Source: Progne subis subis
Taxonomy: Eukaryota > Chordata > Aves > Passeriformes > Hirundinidae
DNA length: 64,000 bases
Assembly (NCBI GenBank): GCA_022316685.1
Contig: JAKJHU010000005.1
Span: forward strand, 13,928,707 to 13,992,706
Reading direction: 5' to 3'
Numbering within the stretch: the first letter of the stretch is position 1; every line of letters begins with the position of its first letter. Of the stretch, positions 36,801-51,350 are shown piece by piece. Made by a program: the position numbers and the translations under genes. Under the pieces are notes generated by a model, which saw only the letters and a list, made by a program, of their open reading frames with translations, searched no databases and was not told the DNA's origin.

Positions 36801-39728
36801 CTGACCTAGATCCGTGTTATTACAGTCCCAGGCCTTGTTTTGCCTTCTGGATCCCCTTGCACTGACAAGACTCAATGATGAGCTGGACAAGTGCTAAAAG
36901 ATTATCTTCTGAGTGCAATTTTCAGTCAGTACAGTTCTCGGGACTCTCACTCTGTGGTCATATAAAGTGCAAAACCTAAAGAGCAAACGTGTTGTTTGAT
37001 TTTGTGCTTCAGCTTCAGAGCCTAAGCATCATAAAGAACATCGGAATGAGGATTAAAAATTAAAATTTCATGTATCGGCAGTGCACTACCACTGTATTAC
37101 TATTAGTGTGGGCTATAGGTCAAACCTAGTGATTAATTTACATATATATCATAAATAAACTGCATCAAAATAGTCAAATAAGGTCAAAAAATTTGTTCTC
37201 ATAAAATATCCATGTGAGTGTGACCAAAAGCGGCTCATTCTAACACATCACAGTAACTGCAGGATCTTGGTTCAAAAGGCCAGTAGGCAAAACACAACAC
37301 ACAATTGCTACAGGTCTTTCTAGAGATCATTTATATGACAGCTACTTCACCCACTCCTGCTACCAAAATCGTCAATAAACCATAGTTTTCTTTCAGAGCA
37401 AGAAACCAAAATTTCAAAATTAGGTATGGGGAAAAAAGGGGAGAAGCCCATAGGGGTGAAATTAGGCAATAGAGATAAGTCTGTTGGGTGGTGCAAAGTC
37501 AGAATAAACTCTTCACTAGAGTCTTTAATTCTCCTTCAGGGATCAGGCAAATGAACAAATCACCCTGATGGTTTTGTTTCTTGTTTATAATTATCACAAC
37601 CTCCTTCACATAATTGCTGCCTTACCAAGGACATCTGGGAATCACCTACATGTGGCAATAGCTTAGACAGTGTCATGTGTTAAAAAGCTTATCAGCTTTC
37701 ACCATCATTCTTAATACAAATTGTAATTTTTCTCCATCTAAATCTACATCTGTCTCGCTAAAGGTGCATGAAGTGGTTCCACATTAGTCTTACACTGATA
37801 TAGTGCTTAAAAGCCTTACAGAAAGTGATGTTTAGGATATTTTTCAAAAAGCTATTTCACCCACAATTGAACTTCATGTGTACCGAGGGTAATTTCTAGT
37901 GAAAGTATCTCTTCCCTAGTCAGCCCTTTGTATCAACAAATCAACGTCAAAATAAAGCATCTGTACTATAAGGGGCCAAGTCAGATGCACACACATGAGG
38001 CAAAGCTTGAGGACGAATTGTGAGCCTGGATTCCTGAACAATGTAAAAGGAAATGGAAACTCTGAGCTGCAAGTTGCCATTTACTCCCCACATGTAAACA
38101 TATCTGTTCTGGGGCAGCTGTCTGCTGGTAAACTCAGGAAAGGAAGAGCTCAAAGTCACAGAAGCACATGAACTGTGAACCTGGAACTAGAGATATGCTG
38201 GCTATAAAGTACTGATATGTTCTTTTTTTAAGTGAAAAATACCAAGGTGCACAATCGCCAAAATAAACCAGGATGATCAGTGATTTCTCTAACAGGATAT
38301 CGTATTTTTGTTAGTATAGCTAGGGATGAATAAGCCAGATGTTTGTCCATTCTGACTCTAGCAATTATTTGACGTGAACTGCCGTTATTATGACTGATTT
38401 TGGAATGTAACAAATACTTTTTTCTCCCCCTCCCTGCCCCCCCAAACAGAGGGAGTTTTCCTGTTCATTTTTCTTTCCACGCATTCTCAGATGTCATGGA
38501 ACACAGGAACTCACTGCTACCACTGCTGAACACAAAGCCCAGCAGAAAACTACACACAAAAATGTTAAGCCTGAACATTTTCCACACCATGAAGAAAATA
38601 CTTTGCATTGGTTGTCAACATTTTATATCGTTGTTGTGAGGTCTAGAAGAAAAGGTAATATGAAAAATATTTGCCCCTAAGTTTAGCAGATCATAAGCTA
38701 ATTTGATGCAATCTGTACTTTCCATCTTTTGCTAAAGAAAGATGCCAGGGCAGTATTTGCCCTGCCAAGGTCAGGGCACTGGAGGGTTTTGATTGCTGAC
38801 ACCCAATCCATGCTTTTGACTGAACCAGCAGATATGGCAATTCATTCTGCCTTCCTTCAAAGGAGACTTATTATCTCCTTTGGCTGAGTCTCAGGCCTCA
38901 GCTAACAGTCACTGCCTGCTGGCAGCAAGGGCTGTGTAGGAAACTTGGCTCCCAGGAACACACTTAAATTAAGTGCTGATTCCCCTGGGACTCCATAACA
39001 AGCTATTTCAATCTTTTCATCAGAAACATTTACTTTTCCATAAGAAAGTAATTTTACCATTGAAATGCCGAGCAACTTTAAATGGGAAACTAAAAGTTAC
39101 CTCATAACCTCTCATAGTTACTCACTTTTAATATCAATTGCTGTTAACTTTCCAAGAGCATCCCATACAACAAACAAAAGGCACAAGGACTCATACAGAT
39201 AATTTCTGACTAAAGACAATAAAGAATTACAGAAAGTTCATTTATTTAACCCAAGCCAGACAGGTGAAGAAAACGCTTAAATCTCAATCCTCTGACAATT
39301 AAGGATACAATTCCTTTTTGTGGGCATTAAAGACCTGCTTATGTATGTAAGCTGCAGATGTTGGATTTTAAATTCAGGGTGGGAATCAAACAGAGAACTC
39401 CAAGAGTAGCACTGTGTGACAGAAAGCATGCTTTATACATCTCCACAGCCCTGCTTGCCTCCCCGTCTTGAAAATATACAGAAGTGCAACTGCAGTGATT
39501 CCTGCCTCCAAACCACCAATTTAGGGCATGGTTTTACACCATGGCTGAACCAAATGAGCACCCTGCCTTGTTGAAAGGGTAATTCTTGTTCACTCTTAAG
39601 CCTTCTTCCTTTCTCTCCTGCTCTCTCTCCCTGCTGCCCAGACTTTTTTGTCATTCATTTAATTGGAAGGTAAACTGTTGCAATTTGCTAAACACAAAGC
39701 AAAAACATACAAAAAAAACCCACAGTGC

Positions 39729-39780
39729 AAAAAAAAAAAAAAAAAAAATTAAAAAAAATTAAATAAATAAATTTAAAAAT
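39729..39780. repeat. A20 run with AT-rich tail
   Basis: A20 at 39729-39748, then TTAAAAAAAATTAAATAAATAA-like sequence. Simple repeat, no clear retroposed body upstream. Confidence 0.85.
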
Positions 39781-41273
39781 TGTGAGTTTTTCCACTGGGC
39801 TGTATTTGAATTAGTTGCAGTAATACCAGACAAGTATCTGAACACGTTCAAAAAGGCAGCAGAAGCAAGGGAAAGAAGGAAGATACATTTCAGCTGTGGA
39901 AAACTTAATTCTTCCCTAGCCACCTTGTCAAACCATATTCCGATACTGGAAATGTAAAATTTGACATTTTCTTGCAGCTCACTATAGCAATAAGCTCATT
40001 ACTTAGATTTATTACTAGAGATTAAAAACATAAGATGTCCTACAAGTCACAAACAATTCATTATAATAGAAATTAAGTGAGCTGAATGTGGCTCCATGGG
40101 CTACATGTTTCTTTGAATCCCCCTGCTAACCTTGCTGGGTTTTACAGTCACTGTCTCTTAATTACTGTGTCCTAAACTCATGTAAAGATCTGTAACTTAG
40201 GCTAAGTGTTGGGCCCTGACATGAATTGCAATGCATAGCTGAATGCACTAGCCAAATGTACACAGTCCCTCCTTTTGTAGCCTCCTTCTTTTACAACATT
40301 GACCAGAAAATTCAAACAAAAGAACTGTGAATTTCAGGTTGCATCCTTCCACCATTCATAGCACGTTTTCTTTGAGGTAGCAGAGTAACATTTGCTCGTA
40401 AGACAGATGACCATGTTTGGAGCACAGTTAATGGCACGGGAATAAGGCAATTACATTACATACTTTTAAAGATCACCATGGCCTTTGGCAAAAGAATTAT
40501 TAGTCTTCTGGTAATTACAAAATTAAAACCTCACCATTTCCATATTTGAAGTTGCATAGAAGGAATAATTAACAGCAGCACTGATGGCTCTTCATTTAAG
40601 GCCATTCTTCTACAGTTCTGCAGGGAGTATATTAACTTATGGTACCCACGGTATTGCCCTAAGGGCTTAAAATAAATTTCATCACACTTAAACCATGTTA
40701 CTCAAAGCATATCCCACTACCAGACTTTCATTTACTTCCATTTTAAAAGATCTGGCTGGCTGAAGCTCCTGCCACCAATACACCTTTCACCAGAGCAAAA
40801 CTGCTTTCTGTTGAGCTCTCAGGTTTTGGGTCCTTCTACACTCCCCTTAAAAAAGCTACTGAAAACGGACTTTGAAAATGCTTTGAGAATTCATGTTACA
40901 AGCATCTGGGAAACACTAACTTCAAGGGGCAGGCAGAGAGCCTGAAAATTTCTTCCCTGGGAAAGTTCTAAGCATTTCATCAAATGGTGATGAAGCAACC
41001 CATGCTTTAGCATCAGTATTGTACTGTTCTGTGAAAAAGGAAAGAAGGGATGCAAAGAATCTTCCTCTTGAAACAAACCACCTTTTCAGCATATGCCCTG
41101 GAAGAAGACATACTTTCTGAAGGGCACCAGAAATACAGTTTGGCAATGAGTGATGATACAGGTAGTGAGTGAGAAACAGAATTTTTGCAGCCAGACAAGC
41201 TACCATCAAAGCCTATCACATCTCAGAGACTAAACCCATTCAAGCAGCACCTCTCACCACATTCTGGGCTGTG

Positions 41274-41730
41274 GGTGCCCTCAGACGGGCACGGCTGGCA
41301 GAGGGGGAGAGCCCAGGAAATCGCTCTGCTCTTCGTTCAAATCTCAGAACAAAAGCAGCTGCGCACGGACAGCAGAAGAGCGGTGGCGGCCGAGGCTGCG
41401 GCGAATGCCACACAACAAAGGGCCGCCGAAGCACGATGATCAATGCTCCTGTCACCGGCGCAATCACCCGAGGCACACCAGGCACGGAGTCATCCATCAC
41501 CGCCGCGCAAGCCCACCCCGCCGTGCGTGCAGCTATTCGCCCTGGGCAGCCGCCCCAGCAGAACCGCCCTGGCCCCTGCACCGAGACACGTGCTTGGAGA
41601 AGCACTCTCCCTTCTGCCCTCCTAAAATCCGGGGAGCACTTGCTTATTATGATAATGATTTTACCCATGACTTGGGCATCGTCTTGCATGCACCCATGTC
41701 GTGCATCCCTCTCTCGGAAGGACAAACAGG
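41274..41730. promoter_or_regulatory. Intragenic CpG-rich island
   Basis: Hand count finds about 33 CpG dinucleotides in roughly 450 bp, densest at 41345-41600 (for example GAGCGGTGGCGGCCGAGG and CACCGCCGCGCAAGC). This is a sharp contrast to the AT-rich, CpG-poor intron around it. GC content is about 60% or more in the core. Such islands usually mark promoters or enhancers kept unmethylated in the germline (general knowledge). Both strands are open for a long way (195 codons plus, 170 codons minus), expected where AT-rich stop codons are rare. It lies between exons B and C, so it could be an alternative promoter, an antisense or lncRNA promoter, or an enhancer. No TATA box or clear start site was identified. 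Confidence 0.6.
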
Positions 41731-44700
41731 TCCTGGTTTTATTTAATCCCATTTAAGTCTTTGCTACGAGACAGAATGCCTACCTTTCATTATCGGCCTG
41801 GGAGAGGACACCAACAGCACTATTCTCGACAGCACAACTGCGTCTTTTAGAAACTCATGGAAGAGGGCATCTCCTGTCACGGATCCCCAGGAAGAAGAGT
41901 ATTGTTCCCCTGCATTAGCAGGTTGTCTTGATGTAAAAATGGCCTAGTGAAACATCTGATGCGAAGGCTGTAAATTACTCTACAAGCCTACCCCAAGAGC
42001 TTTGCTGGAGAGCTCTGTGAGAGTGGATTATCCTACACAGAGTGCAATACTTGTATTAAACACGTACAAAATTTAAGATATCAATAAACAGAAAGACGTT
42101 CCATGGAGACAGAGAGCCCCAGGTACTGTTAGTAGTATTTTAGGAGACAGGAAATAATGCCTAGTAGTGAGAATGTGCAGCATAGGCCACAGAAGTGCAG
42201 AGGAGGGTAAAGGAAGCAGGCAGGTAAAGCCCACTGTGCTGCACAGACTTCATGCAATAGCCACATATGTGGAGAAATGCAGCAGAAGCCACTTCAGAAA
42301 TCACAGCAGTTTTTCATGGAGGTTCTCCAATATCTGTTGCAGGTAGGTTGTAATCATCTGTAATTTTAAAATAATATATACAAAACTGGTATTTGAACCC
42401 CTACTCAAAGTATAAGATTGATGGTCTGTGACAAACTTATTAATATGTATTTGCTGTTTTCCCTATAATTTTTCAATAAGGAAAAAGGAACTCAACCGGT
42501 TAAAATTGCTCTGGAAAATAATTGCGTCTGTTAAATGATATGATGTCATGGGTCATTTATCTTACAGAAAGAATTACAAACTGAGGACAGAGAAGGTACT
42601 AAGGTCACACACCAACAAATTCCTTCTTCTTACATGGAACTCCCAATTAAAAATGCCGTCAAAACCTGAAAACAAACCATACCACAATTCTGCTGGTTTA
42701 CACAACAAATCCTCATAACTGCTTATGGCTAAACTAATTCTTTAATGCCTATTGTGAATTTATTCACTTACCACAGTTCATGTAATCAGGGCAAAAGAAC
42801 TGCCATTGCAAACGACCCATTACCATTTCTGAAATATTTCTATGCTATTGGTTGTCCCTCCTTACTACAGATTATAAATTATTAATGTTTTTTTTCAATT
42901 TCTCTTCATAATTGCCCATCATCTTGTCGTCTTAGCTACTCTATCATGCTTTAGCCCTCCCCAATATTTTTGCGCTTTCTTGCTCCTTGCGCAGTGAAGA
43001 ACCCCAAAACGTACACTGAATTCCTAATTGGCTTCTGGAAAGGCTGAACCTGCAACCCTTGATTTATGAAGCTGTTACTCAGTCTCTCGAGAGCTCTGTT
43101 TGAGATGCCGTAGATGGAGTCAGCACAAAGATACCGTGTCCTCATGCATGTAAAGCATCTGCTTGTCCCTGAAGCTTCATTCCCACTCAGGGCATGCAGC
43201 CAGTACCAAGCTGAAAATATATTAGATGCATGTGCCTTATTCCTGCAGGTAGCAAAGCTGAAGATCTTGAGATTGTCAGCTTCAATAAAGCTGTCAGCAT
43301 AGAAAGTCAGTGATAAAGGGACCAAAAAATAGGCCCACCATATAAAAGACAGGTAGACCACCCAAAATTTATAAAAGGCTGTAACCTACATTTTCTCTTA
43401 TTGTAGTAGAATCTAATCTGTACTCTCAATCAAATCAAATTAATCAAACAGCAGTTTTATAAAACTGCAAAAATTAAATTACAAGGTCAGAGCATTAAAC
43501 TGCCCCTGAGATACCATTTTGGATATAAATCTTTTCTTGTAATGTACTATTTTATAGAATCAGAGAGCAGCCTTTGAACACTTTCAAGTATTTTCAACAT
43601 CCGACCTTCAAAAGCACTTTGGCTATTTGCCAAAATACCACTCGTCCCAATAACAAATCATACTGGCCATACATAACCTAGCATTATCTCATTAACATGT
43701 TTAAAAATGGTTTATAAATGAATTTACATCCCTAGACATGAATTCTTGAACTTTTCTTTAAAGCTAATCTGATTAGGTGATAAGATCAGATAGGTAAACA
43801 CACCTACTTTCTGTTTTCAATGAGAAAGAACTATTTTTCTGTAATTATTTTCTGTTAAAATACCAAGCATACAATAACACGTATAGTTTGTTGCCTGAAA
43901 ACTAAAAAAACCCAACAAAACAACAATTTAAAGTTGGCATATTTTCAGAGAAGTCACACTATTTTTCCTTTATATTGCATTACCATAGAGTACTTCAAAT
44001 CTGTAAATAAAAATATTTGGAACTCTTAGCATCTGCACTTTTGTTCCAGGAACATCCAAAGACATAATCTTAACCTTTTTCCCAAACCACATAATTTGAA
44101 TTGGGCTCACAGAGACGGCAGCAAGGGATGAGAAGAAAACATATCAGAGTTCTGATAACGAATAAGAAAATGTAGCTTTAAACAATAGCTTTTGAAACAC
44201 CTGTTAACAGAGCTCTCAGCGTGCCTGAGCTTATGGAATACTAGCAGAAAACAGAAAATCAACTCTGCAAAATGTAAATTTTTACCAGATGATATTAAAA
44301 CTGTGCCTGCTATAATTACCGTAATAAAAAATGGAAATACACATATTTATGTCCTTTTCATATTCCACATTTGTATTGACTTCTCTGGAGCCTTGATGAA
44401 TTAAGTCAGCCATTCCAAAAGTAAATATACAAAGTAAATAGACAAACTTGCCCCCTCAATATGTGTACATTATTAACAATTTTAATTATAAAAGCTTTCA
44501 GAAAACAAAGCACTTCTGCATGCAGATTCAGAACGGGTCAGAAAATAAAAAGCAAACACCAGTTTCTCCAACATGATGTAAACATCTGAAGAAACTTAAT
44601 TCTTATACAAGTTGTCCATAAAAAGAACATTAGGTTTCAGGATCAAAAGGTCAGTAAACCAACCAAACAAAAATCTAATAAAGAGCTAACATTTTCAACT

Positions 44701-45584
44701 GATATTAAAAATAAACCATCCGCTAAAATTAAAATTCAGACTTTGAATTCTTAAAGACTTGAACTCTTTATGCATACTCTGCCCTGCTGACCCTTGCTAA
44801 AGGGTGTAAGTCAATATGAAATACTCACAAATGGAGAGAGGATGATGGATTTTCTGCCAAATAACCCTAAGCAAAAGTAACCCTGTTAGCTGGGGAGCCT
44901 GCTTTTATTTCCTTTGCCAAGTGATGAATTAAGAGAACTTCCTAGCATACATGAGGTTTTACTGTTTGCAATTTTTTAAAACCCTGGTTCTTTTCTTCTT
45001 ATAAATAAAAACAATACAACCAGCAGACAGCAAGAGAACAAAAGGAACTGCTTCTTATATGTTGGGAGTTTTAAAACTAGGTAAGATTGCTAACTTGGGG
45101 AGGGAAGGGAAAATAAACAGAAGTTGCAATGTCATCAGTTTCTTCTCAGTAGAATGGTATTTTATTTATCAGGAACTGGGCAGTGCCTCTACTTTCTGAA
45201 TGAATGACAGATCCTACCTATCTATTTTTACCCCTGGGTTACTATCCTGAGACTGAGAATAATGGATAGCCCTTAACAGTTGTACACTCCATTTAGCTTA
45301 TGAGTATCACTGCCAGAGGAAAGAGCTGTGTTAATCTCTAACATGTTGCAGAAGAGGTCAGCATACAGGACATTAAAATACCATGTCAGCTCATAAGTAA
45401 ATTCCTGATGCATGTTTAAGTACTGGCAGCTGCCATGGCTCTACAAAAGCCCTGTTACCTTGAAGTTCCTGTTATAGCAGGGCTTGTCATCTCCCCATTC
45501 ACTTTGGCAAGACAGTTTTTGCCCCCAAGAAAGCTCATCAACTGAAAGAACACAACGGGAAGAATGGGATTATATAAGCAGGCA

Positions 45585-45670
45585 CAGAGGCTGAAATTAC
45601 TTGCTTAAGGCCATAAAGCCAGTCAAGGATGGAGGTGGGAATAAGATGTATGGCTCCTGTCAGGCACTGC
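45585..45670 (-). repeat. MIR-like CORE-SINE relic
   Basis: The plus strand reads AGAGGCTGAAATTACTTGCT, then TAAGGCCATAAAGCCAGTC, then GGAGGTGGGAAT and a GGCTCCTGTCA block. This follows, with mismatches, the complement of the MIR consensus (AGAGGTTAAGTAACTTGCCC, AAGGTCACACAGCCAGTAAG, GATTCGAACCC). MIR-type elements are ancient amniote SINEs and survive in bird genomes as highly diverged copies. The assignment rests on remembered consensus. Confidence 0.5.
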
Positions 45671-48600
45671 GGTGCCACAGCCACATGACAGACCGGGACA
45701 TCTCCATCAGAGACCACGTGCTGCTGCCGGCAAGCAATGGAATCGGCAGCTTCGCCTCCTCATCTTTCACTGGGCCAGAAAGAGGAGACAGGACAGGTTT
45801 CCTCATGGCACCAACTCCTCAGGAGCCAGCCAGCTCTAGTTACCAGCCAGCCAGAAGGAACACTCACACCGCCCTTCCTGCCTCCCCATCACCATCGCTG
45901 CACGTTCCTCAGGCGCACAATTCCATCCCAAACACTATCTCATTGCATCTCTGTCCTACTCTGAAAACCTGTATGAAGGGAAGAGAACTTGGGTCCAGCT
46001 CTCTGCTTGTTTGTGACCCAGCCAGCTCAGCCGCAGTGTGATACTTCATTCAGCACACAGCCAACACACAAGTGCCCCTTCACAGCTCCTAGTCTGTGAG
46101 AAAACCATTTCATTCCTTTTCTAGTGAGGCACAGAGCAGCATCCATCAACCTGGAAACAATAAAAACCCCATTGAAAATAACTGTGACAAGGCCACGCTA
46201 TCTCCTAATTATTTCCTATCATGTAACCATTAAAATTTCTTTCTTCATACTGAAATCACCCGAAATTCTCTAAATGTCTGGTCTCTCACATGACACCTGG
46301 CCTGAAAACAGTGGTAACTTTTGGTCACTAGGAGGAAAGGCAGTCAAATAAACAGCTTTGCTATCCTACAGGATTAACCTCTTCAGTAGAAGATAATGCC
46401 ACTATTAATTATATAAGCTCTAAAAGAGAGGAAAAGACAGAGCAAATTGTTACTCTAGGGAACAAGTGTCAGAACCTGCAAAGGAAATGCAAACAAATTA
46501 CAAGGGTCTTCAGACCCACAAATTAAAACACAGAAGCTAATGATGTGAGGTTCTGTTAATATATTAAAAATGGAATTAAACCCCCAAAATACACAAGAGC
46601 TGAATGCACTGCTCTGAATAAAGTGTGAAGCAGAGTTTTCAAAGTCCTGGAAGAAGAAGAAAAATACAAACCACAATGCTTGTATCAACATCTTAAATAA
46701 GTTCCTCTTCTTTTGGTGCCTTGTGCCTGAAAAGTATCAAAACCTATCTTCAAGTAATAGGGGGAAATCTGAGTGACTACAGTCTTGATGGTTTTCTAAC
46801 AGAGTTTTTTGGGAAGAGAATAACTTAAAAAAAATTTGAAATCAGTAAGAAATATAACCTTTGTCTACCAAAGGGAGGCTATGCCCGATTAAAAGCTTTC
46901 TCCAGTGATGAAAATATGACATCTAATCAATGATGAGGAACAAAAGAACCTTCTACAGCAATACACAGGAGCCTGTTAACCAGGCTAGAAGAACATTACT
47001 ACATGATTAAGGGGAGACTAGGCAGCCACCGCACGAGAACTGTGGGACAGGAGAGAGGATCAGCCCCGGGGCCCCCATTTACTATTTGTTACACCATGTC
47101 AGCAGAAAGACTGAGGAACACTGATGGAGTTTATTGGCAATAGCAAAGCTTGAAAACTTACCACATGGGGAAAAGCTTCTGTGGATTTATGAAGAAGAGA
47201 AACAGCATAAAAGCTATTAGTAAAGAGTTACTGCCATTGGAGAAAAATGACAAAAACCTGACCTACAGTTTGGGAACTTCATACTTGCAAACATGAGGGA
47301 GGAGTCTGTGAGCCTAGCAGTATTGTCGACCACAGTCATGTATGGAAAACGTGTGCTTGAACAGTTAGAGACAGTACTGTCAAAAATTATCACTTTAGAA
47401 AGAGAGGACTATGCCGCAGCACAGTATTACAAAAACAAGAACAAATGAGTCCAAACTGGCCATGGCAAGAGTTAAAAATCCTAGCTGGTTTCAAGCTGGA
47501 GCTAAGTCAGTTTATGAAGATCACTTGATATGCTTGTCAGATAAAGCAAAAAACTCAGCTAAATGGCTGATGATTTATAATCACATGTTATTTTATTTCT
47601 GTAAATTGCCCCTTGCAATTCTGGATATAAACAGCAGATTTGAGAACAAACATTTACAAATATGCTTTCTAGCAAGGAAAGACAAAGTAAATTTTCATCA
47701 TAATTTTTAGATTTTTTTTTTTTTAAAGGGAAGAAGGTAAAATCTCACTAGAAGACAGTCCATAATTTAGGAGGTTTTTGACTTCAGTATAGCACCACCT
47801 CTCCTGACTGGACAAAACATCATTTTTTTATGCCAAGTGTAATATTGGTTAGACATAATTCAATGGTTCATGATTAATACCAACTTTCAGTTTTGAGTTC
47901 AGCTTTGCATAATTTATACGATTTCAAATTAATTCAGCTCTGAAATACAGTGACATATGATACTGAAGTCAATGCTAGAATGCTTCCTTACATACAAAAA
48001 CGTTCAGGACAGCTCTCTTCTACTCAATCTTTATATTCATATTTATAAAAGCTTTATATTGCAATGTATGCTAAAGAGCAGAAGAAAAAAATTATAGAAA
48101 TCTGCAGTGACAAGGTAGAACTTTCTCAAGGACTCTGAACACACAAAAATATAAGAAAATATTTCATTCTCATTTCACATAGTATTTCATAAATTTTTCA
48201 AGACTGTTTTAAGCACTTTCTTCAATAGAAATAGTAATTTAAATCATTGTAACCTGACTTCCAGTTGCAGCAAGCTATAAGCAAGCATGATTTGCACCCA
48301 GATTATTTGTGACAAGGCAGTAAGTAAACTCAGCTTTCAGGAACTCTGACTTCATGCCAGTGAAGAAAAACATATCACACTACATTTTGTCTCTGAAGAC
48401 TTTCCTGCTTAGTGGTAAGAGAATTTACTAAGAAAGATTTTAAAAGCATGAAGAAGGAGATGATTCTTTTTTTCGTTCCCACTTTACAACAAGTGAAAGA
48501 AATAGAGTTTACTTTTACCTCAGCAGTTGTGGGGAAAGTAATAAAAAGGACAGCCTGGATGTGAACTGCACCACCACTCACAAGTGAACGACACAGATTC

Positions 48601-51247
48601 ACGGATGCTCTAGCAGTAATGGTACCTTGTTTTCCAGTTTGTGGTACCACTGAGACTTGTATTGTTAGACCATGACTTTAAGAGTCTCACAGCAATACCA
48701 ACGAACCCAGTATCACCTTCCCTCCCCCTGCCCCACTGTCACAGTTGTGCCCAGCACAGCTGCCTGAGCAGCTGCACTATGAATGGGGTCAGAGAAAATA
48801 CTGTGAAGTTCTGAACATCCTTTTTCTAGTTTGTAGTGCACACAGATCAGAGTAGGCAAGTAACGCCGACACTGATAATGCTCTCAACCAGCCCGTACCG
48901 TGAAACCATAGCCTCACTTTAACCCTTTAACAAGAACAGCCACCTTGTTCAGATAGCAAATACTGGAACGAAATCGCACGAAACCTTGGGGATTTTTTGT
49001 GAAAGTAAGAGTGAAGAAGCCAGAAATTAAATAATGCAAGCTAGAAAGATGCTGGGCAGATTCTTAAAAATTAAAGCTTTCTGGAGGGTCACTGCATGGA
49101 ATCCCCTTCTAATGGTATCAAGCAAAAAAATATTAAAAATAAATCCTTGAACTTGACATTTAAATGTAGTAATATCATATTACTAGTGGTGCCAAAAGAA
49201 GTTTAGCCAAAGTATTCGGGCTTTATTTCCTTTTTTGGAAAAAGAGTACACTAAAAAATGGACTGAAGTGTCTTATGACATTAAAAAAATCTACTGAAGA
49301 TTATTCACTTAAGTGTATTAAACACATACCATTTTTATACGGTGTTTTATAAACTTGTTAAACAATATCTGCTCTGAGAGTATGTAAAACGTATAGCCTT
49401 TGAAATAAAACTTTGTATGTCCTGAAGAGATACTTAGGACAGCTAGCATCATTAGCTTACTCTAACCAACTGAATACCGACACAATAAAAGAGTCAATTA
49501 CTTAGCTTATAAAAATTTACTGCGTCTACAAATTCTTTCCAATTACATCAAGTGCGCCAACTAAAGAAAGAAACAGAAAGTGAACTTTTTTTATGTCAGC
49601 AACAGTTTGCAATAATTCCCCTCTTGTCACCTGATAAAACACACCAGGACCAAGCTGCCCAGCACAGCATGCTCTCAGCATCAAATGTGACACGCTTATC
49701 GGGAGCAGCAAAGAAAGCAATTGACAAACATAAAGCCCAAACCTGAAAAACAAACTTGAGAAGAACTTTGCTTTAGGATTACAAGGATCTACTTATGCTT
49801 CATCTGTCTTTTGATTTACAACAACCCCTCTCTTCAGCTGAAACACAAAGGGATTAAAGAGATGGATAGGGTAATCTGTCGAGTTGTGTAATGCAATAAT
49901 TTCTGACAGCTCAGGAAAGCCTTGAGTTCAGAGAGCCACAAAACCTCCAGTTGCAGAGACTCAGCAGCTGTGATGATGGGTACATTCACTGTGCCACAGC
50001 ATGGGTGCTCCCCATGCAGGAGCTGCCTGCAGCCACCCTCAGTGAGCCACTCTTGCTCCCAGCAGGGCCAGGGGGAATCTGCAGGGAAACACTAAAAGGC
50101 TGAGAGGACAAACAAGTGCAAACCAGCCAGTGGCAGCTGCAGCATCGCACTTAAAGTTCAGTAGCAAAACTCATACCAAGAACTCAAAACTAGAGCAAAA
50201 AGGCTGAGTTATCAGTACATAGCAACAAGGCTCAGGAAAGAGAGAAAGGAAAAGATGAGCTAAAAGACTTAAGCTAAAAACCTAATGAAGGCCTGTGATT
50301 CACTTGGATAGCCAAAAACGAAGCAGGGAATGCCTTCAGTTAGTGAGAGTTCACAACAAGACTCAATGGTTAAACTTCACTTATATTTTTTGTAAAGCAG
50401 ACTGTCTACATCACTGTTACCTGACACTACTCAAAAGGCACAGCATGATGCCATTCCAGCTGAAAAGCAAGCAACGCAGGGTAGAGAGAGAAAGTAAGGT
50501 TTAAAAATAAATTTTAAAAGAACACTTTAAAAGGTGTTTTATTTTTTTTTTTTCCCTTGGCCATGGCACATGGTCACACAAGCAATTGGATCTACACAAC
50601 ACATTGGTTTCTCACTGCTGGCTGTCCCAGCTCACCCTCTCCTGCACCAGCTCTGGTGTTTTTGTGACTCTGGGCTGAACTGCTTCTGTGTTAAGTCAGC
50701 AGAAAACTAAGCCAACAAAAAGGGCAATAGGTTTCTGCTGGGATGTCATGCAAAAACTGTTGAGCACAGGCTGAGAAAGGAGACAGGCTTAGCTACTCTG
50801 GCAATGCAGGCTCAGTCTGGTCAGCTAGTGCATCCACAGTAGCTTTACTGGCACTTGAAAGCTTCAAATGAGGCTTTAATACTATAAATATTTATTTCAA
50901 CAAAACACCATCTTATGTGGCATTCTCATGTTCCCCGGTCGCACAAAGCTGCTTGCCCAAATGCTGTCTGTTGAGGGGGAAGGAAAGGGCTGGCTTTTTT
51001 TGTTGTAGTTGTTTTCAGTTGAGACCAAGTCTCCAGTTTAGCTTGTCATGTGGCTCTGTGAACAGGTGTGCTGGTGAAACAGAGGGGTTACAAAGGACTG
51101 GAAACAAGCAGCTGGAGGAAGGAGGGTGCTTAAACCAGGACAGAGAGTTAAAAAGTCTGTTTGTTGCAAATTCAAGCCATGCTATTCTCCTTAATACTGT
51201 CCACACACTTAACAGGAAATTCTGCTCTAAAATAAATATCCTGTAAG

Positions 51248-51350
51248 GAAAAAACAAAAATAAAAACAACAACAACGACAAAAACCCAACAACTAGATAT
51301 AAACACTAAATATATAAAAAATAAATATATGAATTATATATATTTTATAT
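51248..51350. repeat. A/C-rich tract followed by AT-only stretch
   Basis: AAAACAAAAATAAAAACAAC-type sequence (51248-51286) and, after about 20 bp, an AT-only tract of TATATAAA and ATATAT units (51307-51350). Low complexity. Confidence 0.85.

Noticed and set aside
41169..41756. 195-codon plus-strand open frame (and a 170-codon minus-strand one) as a novel gene
   Set aside because: Both lie in the CpG-rich island, where stop codons are rare by composition. Both strands are open at once, the peptides are Pro/Ala/Arg-rich, and no domain or homologue is recognisable.
43550..43575. TATAGAATCAGAG as the start of a minus-strand CR1 copy
   Set aside because: Only the first few bases resemble the CR1 terminus; the sequence after it does not follow any CR1 consensus.
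45601..46041. 146-codon plus-strand open frame
   Set aside because: Its start lies in a MIR-like repeat and the peptide is Ser/Pro-rich without similarity to anything known to me.
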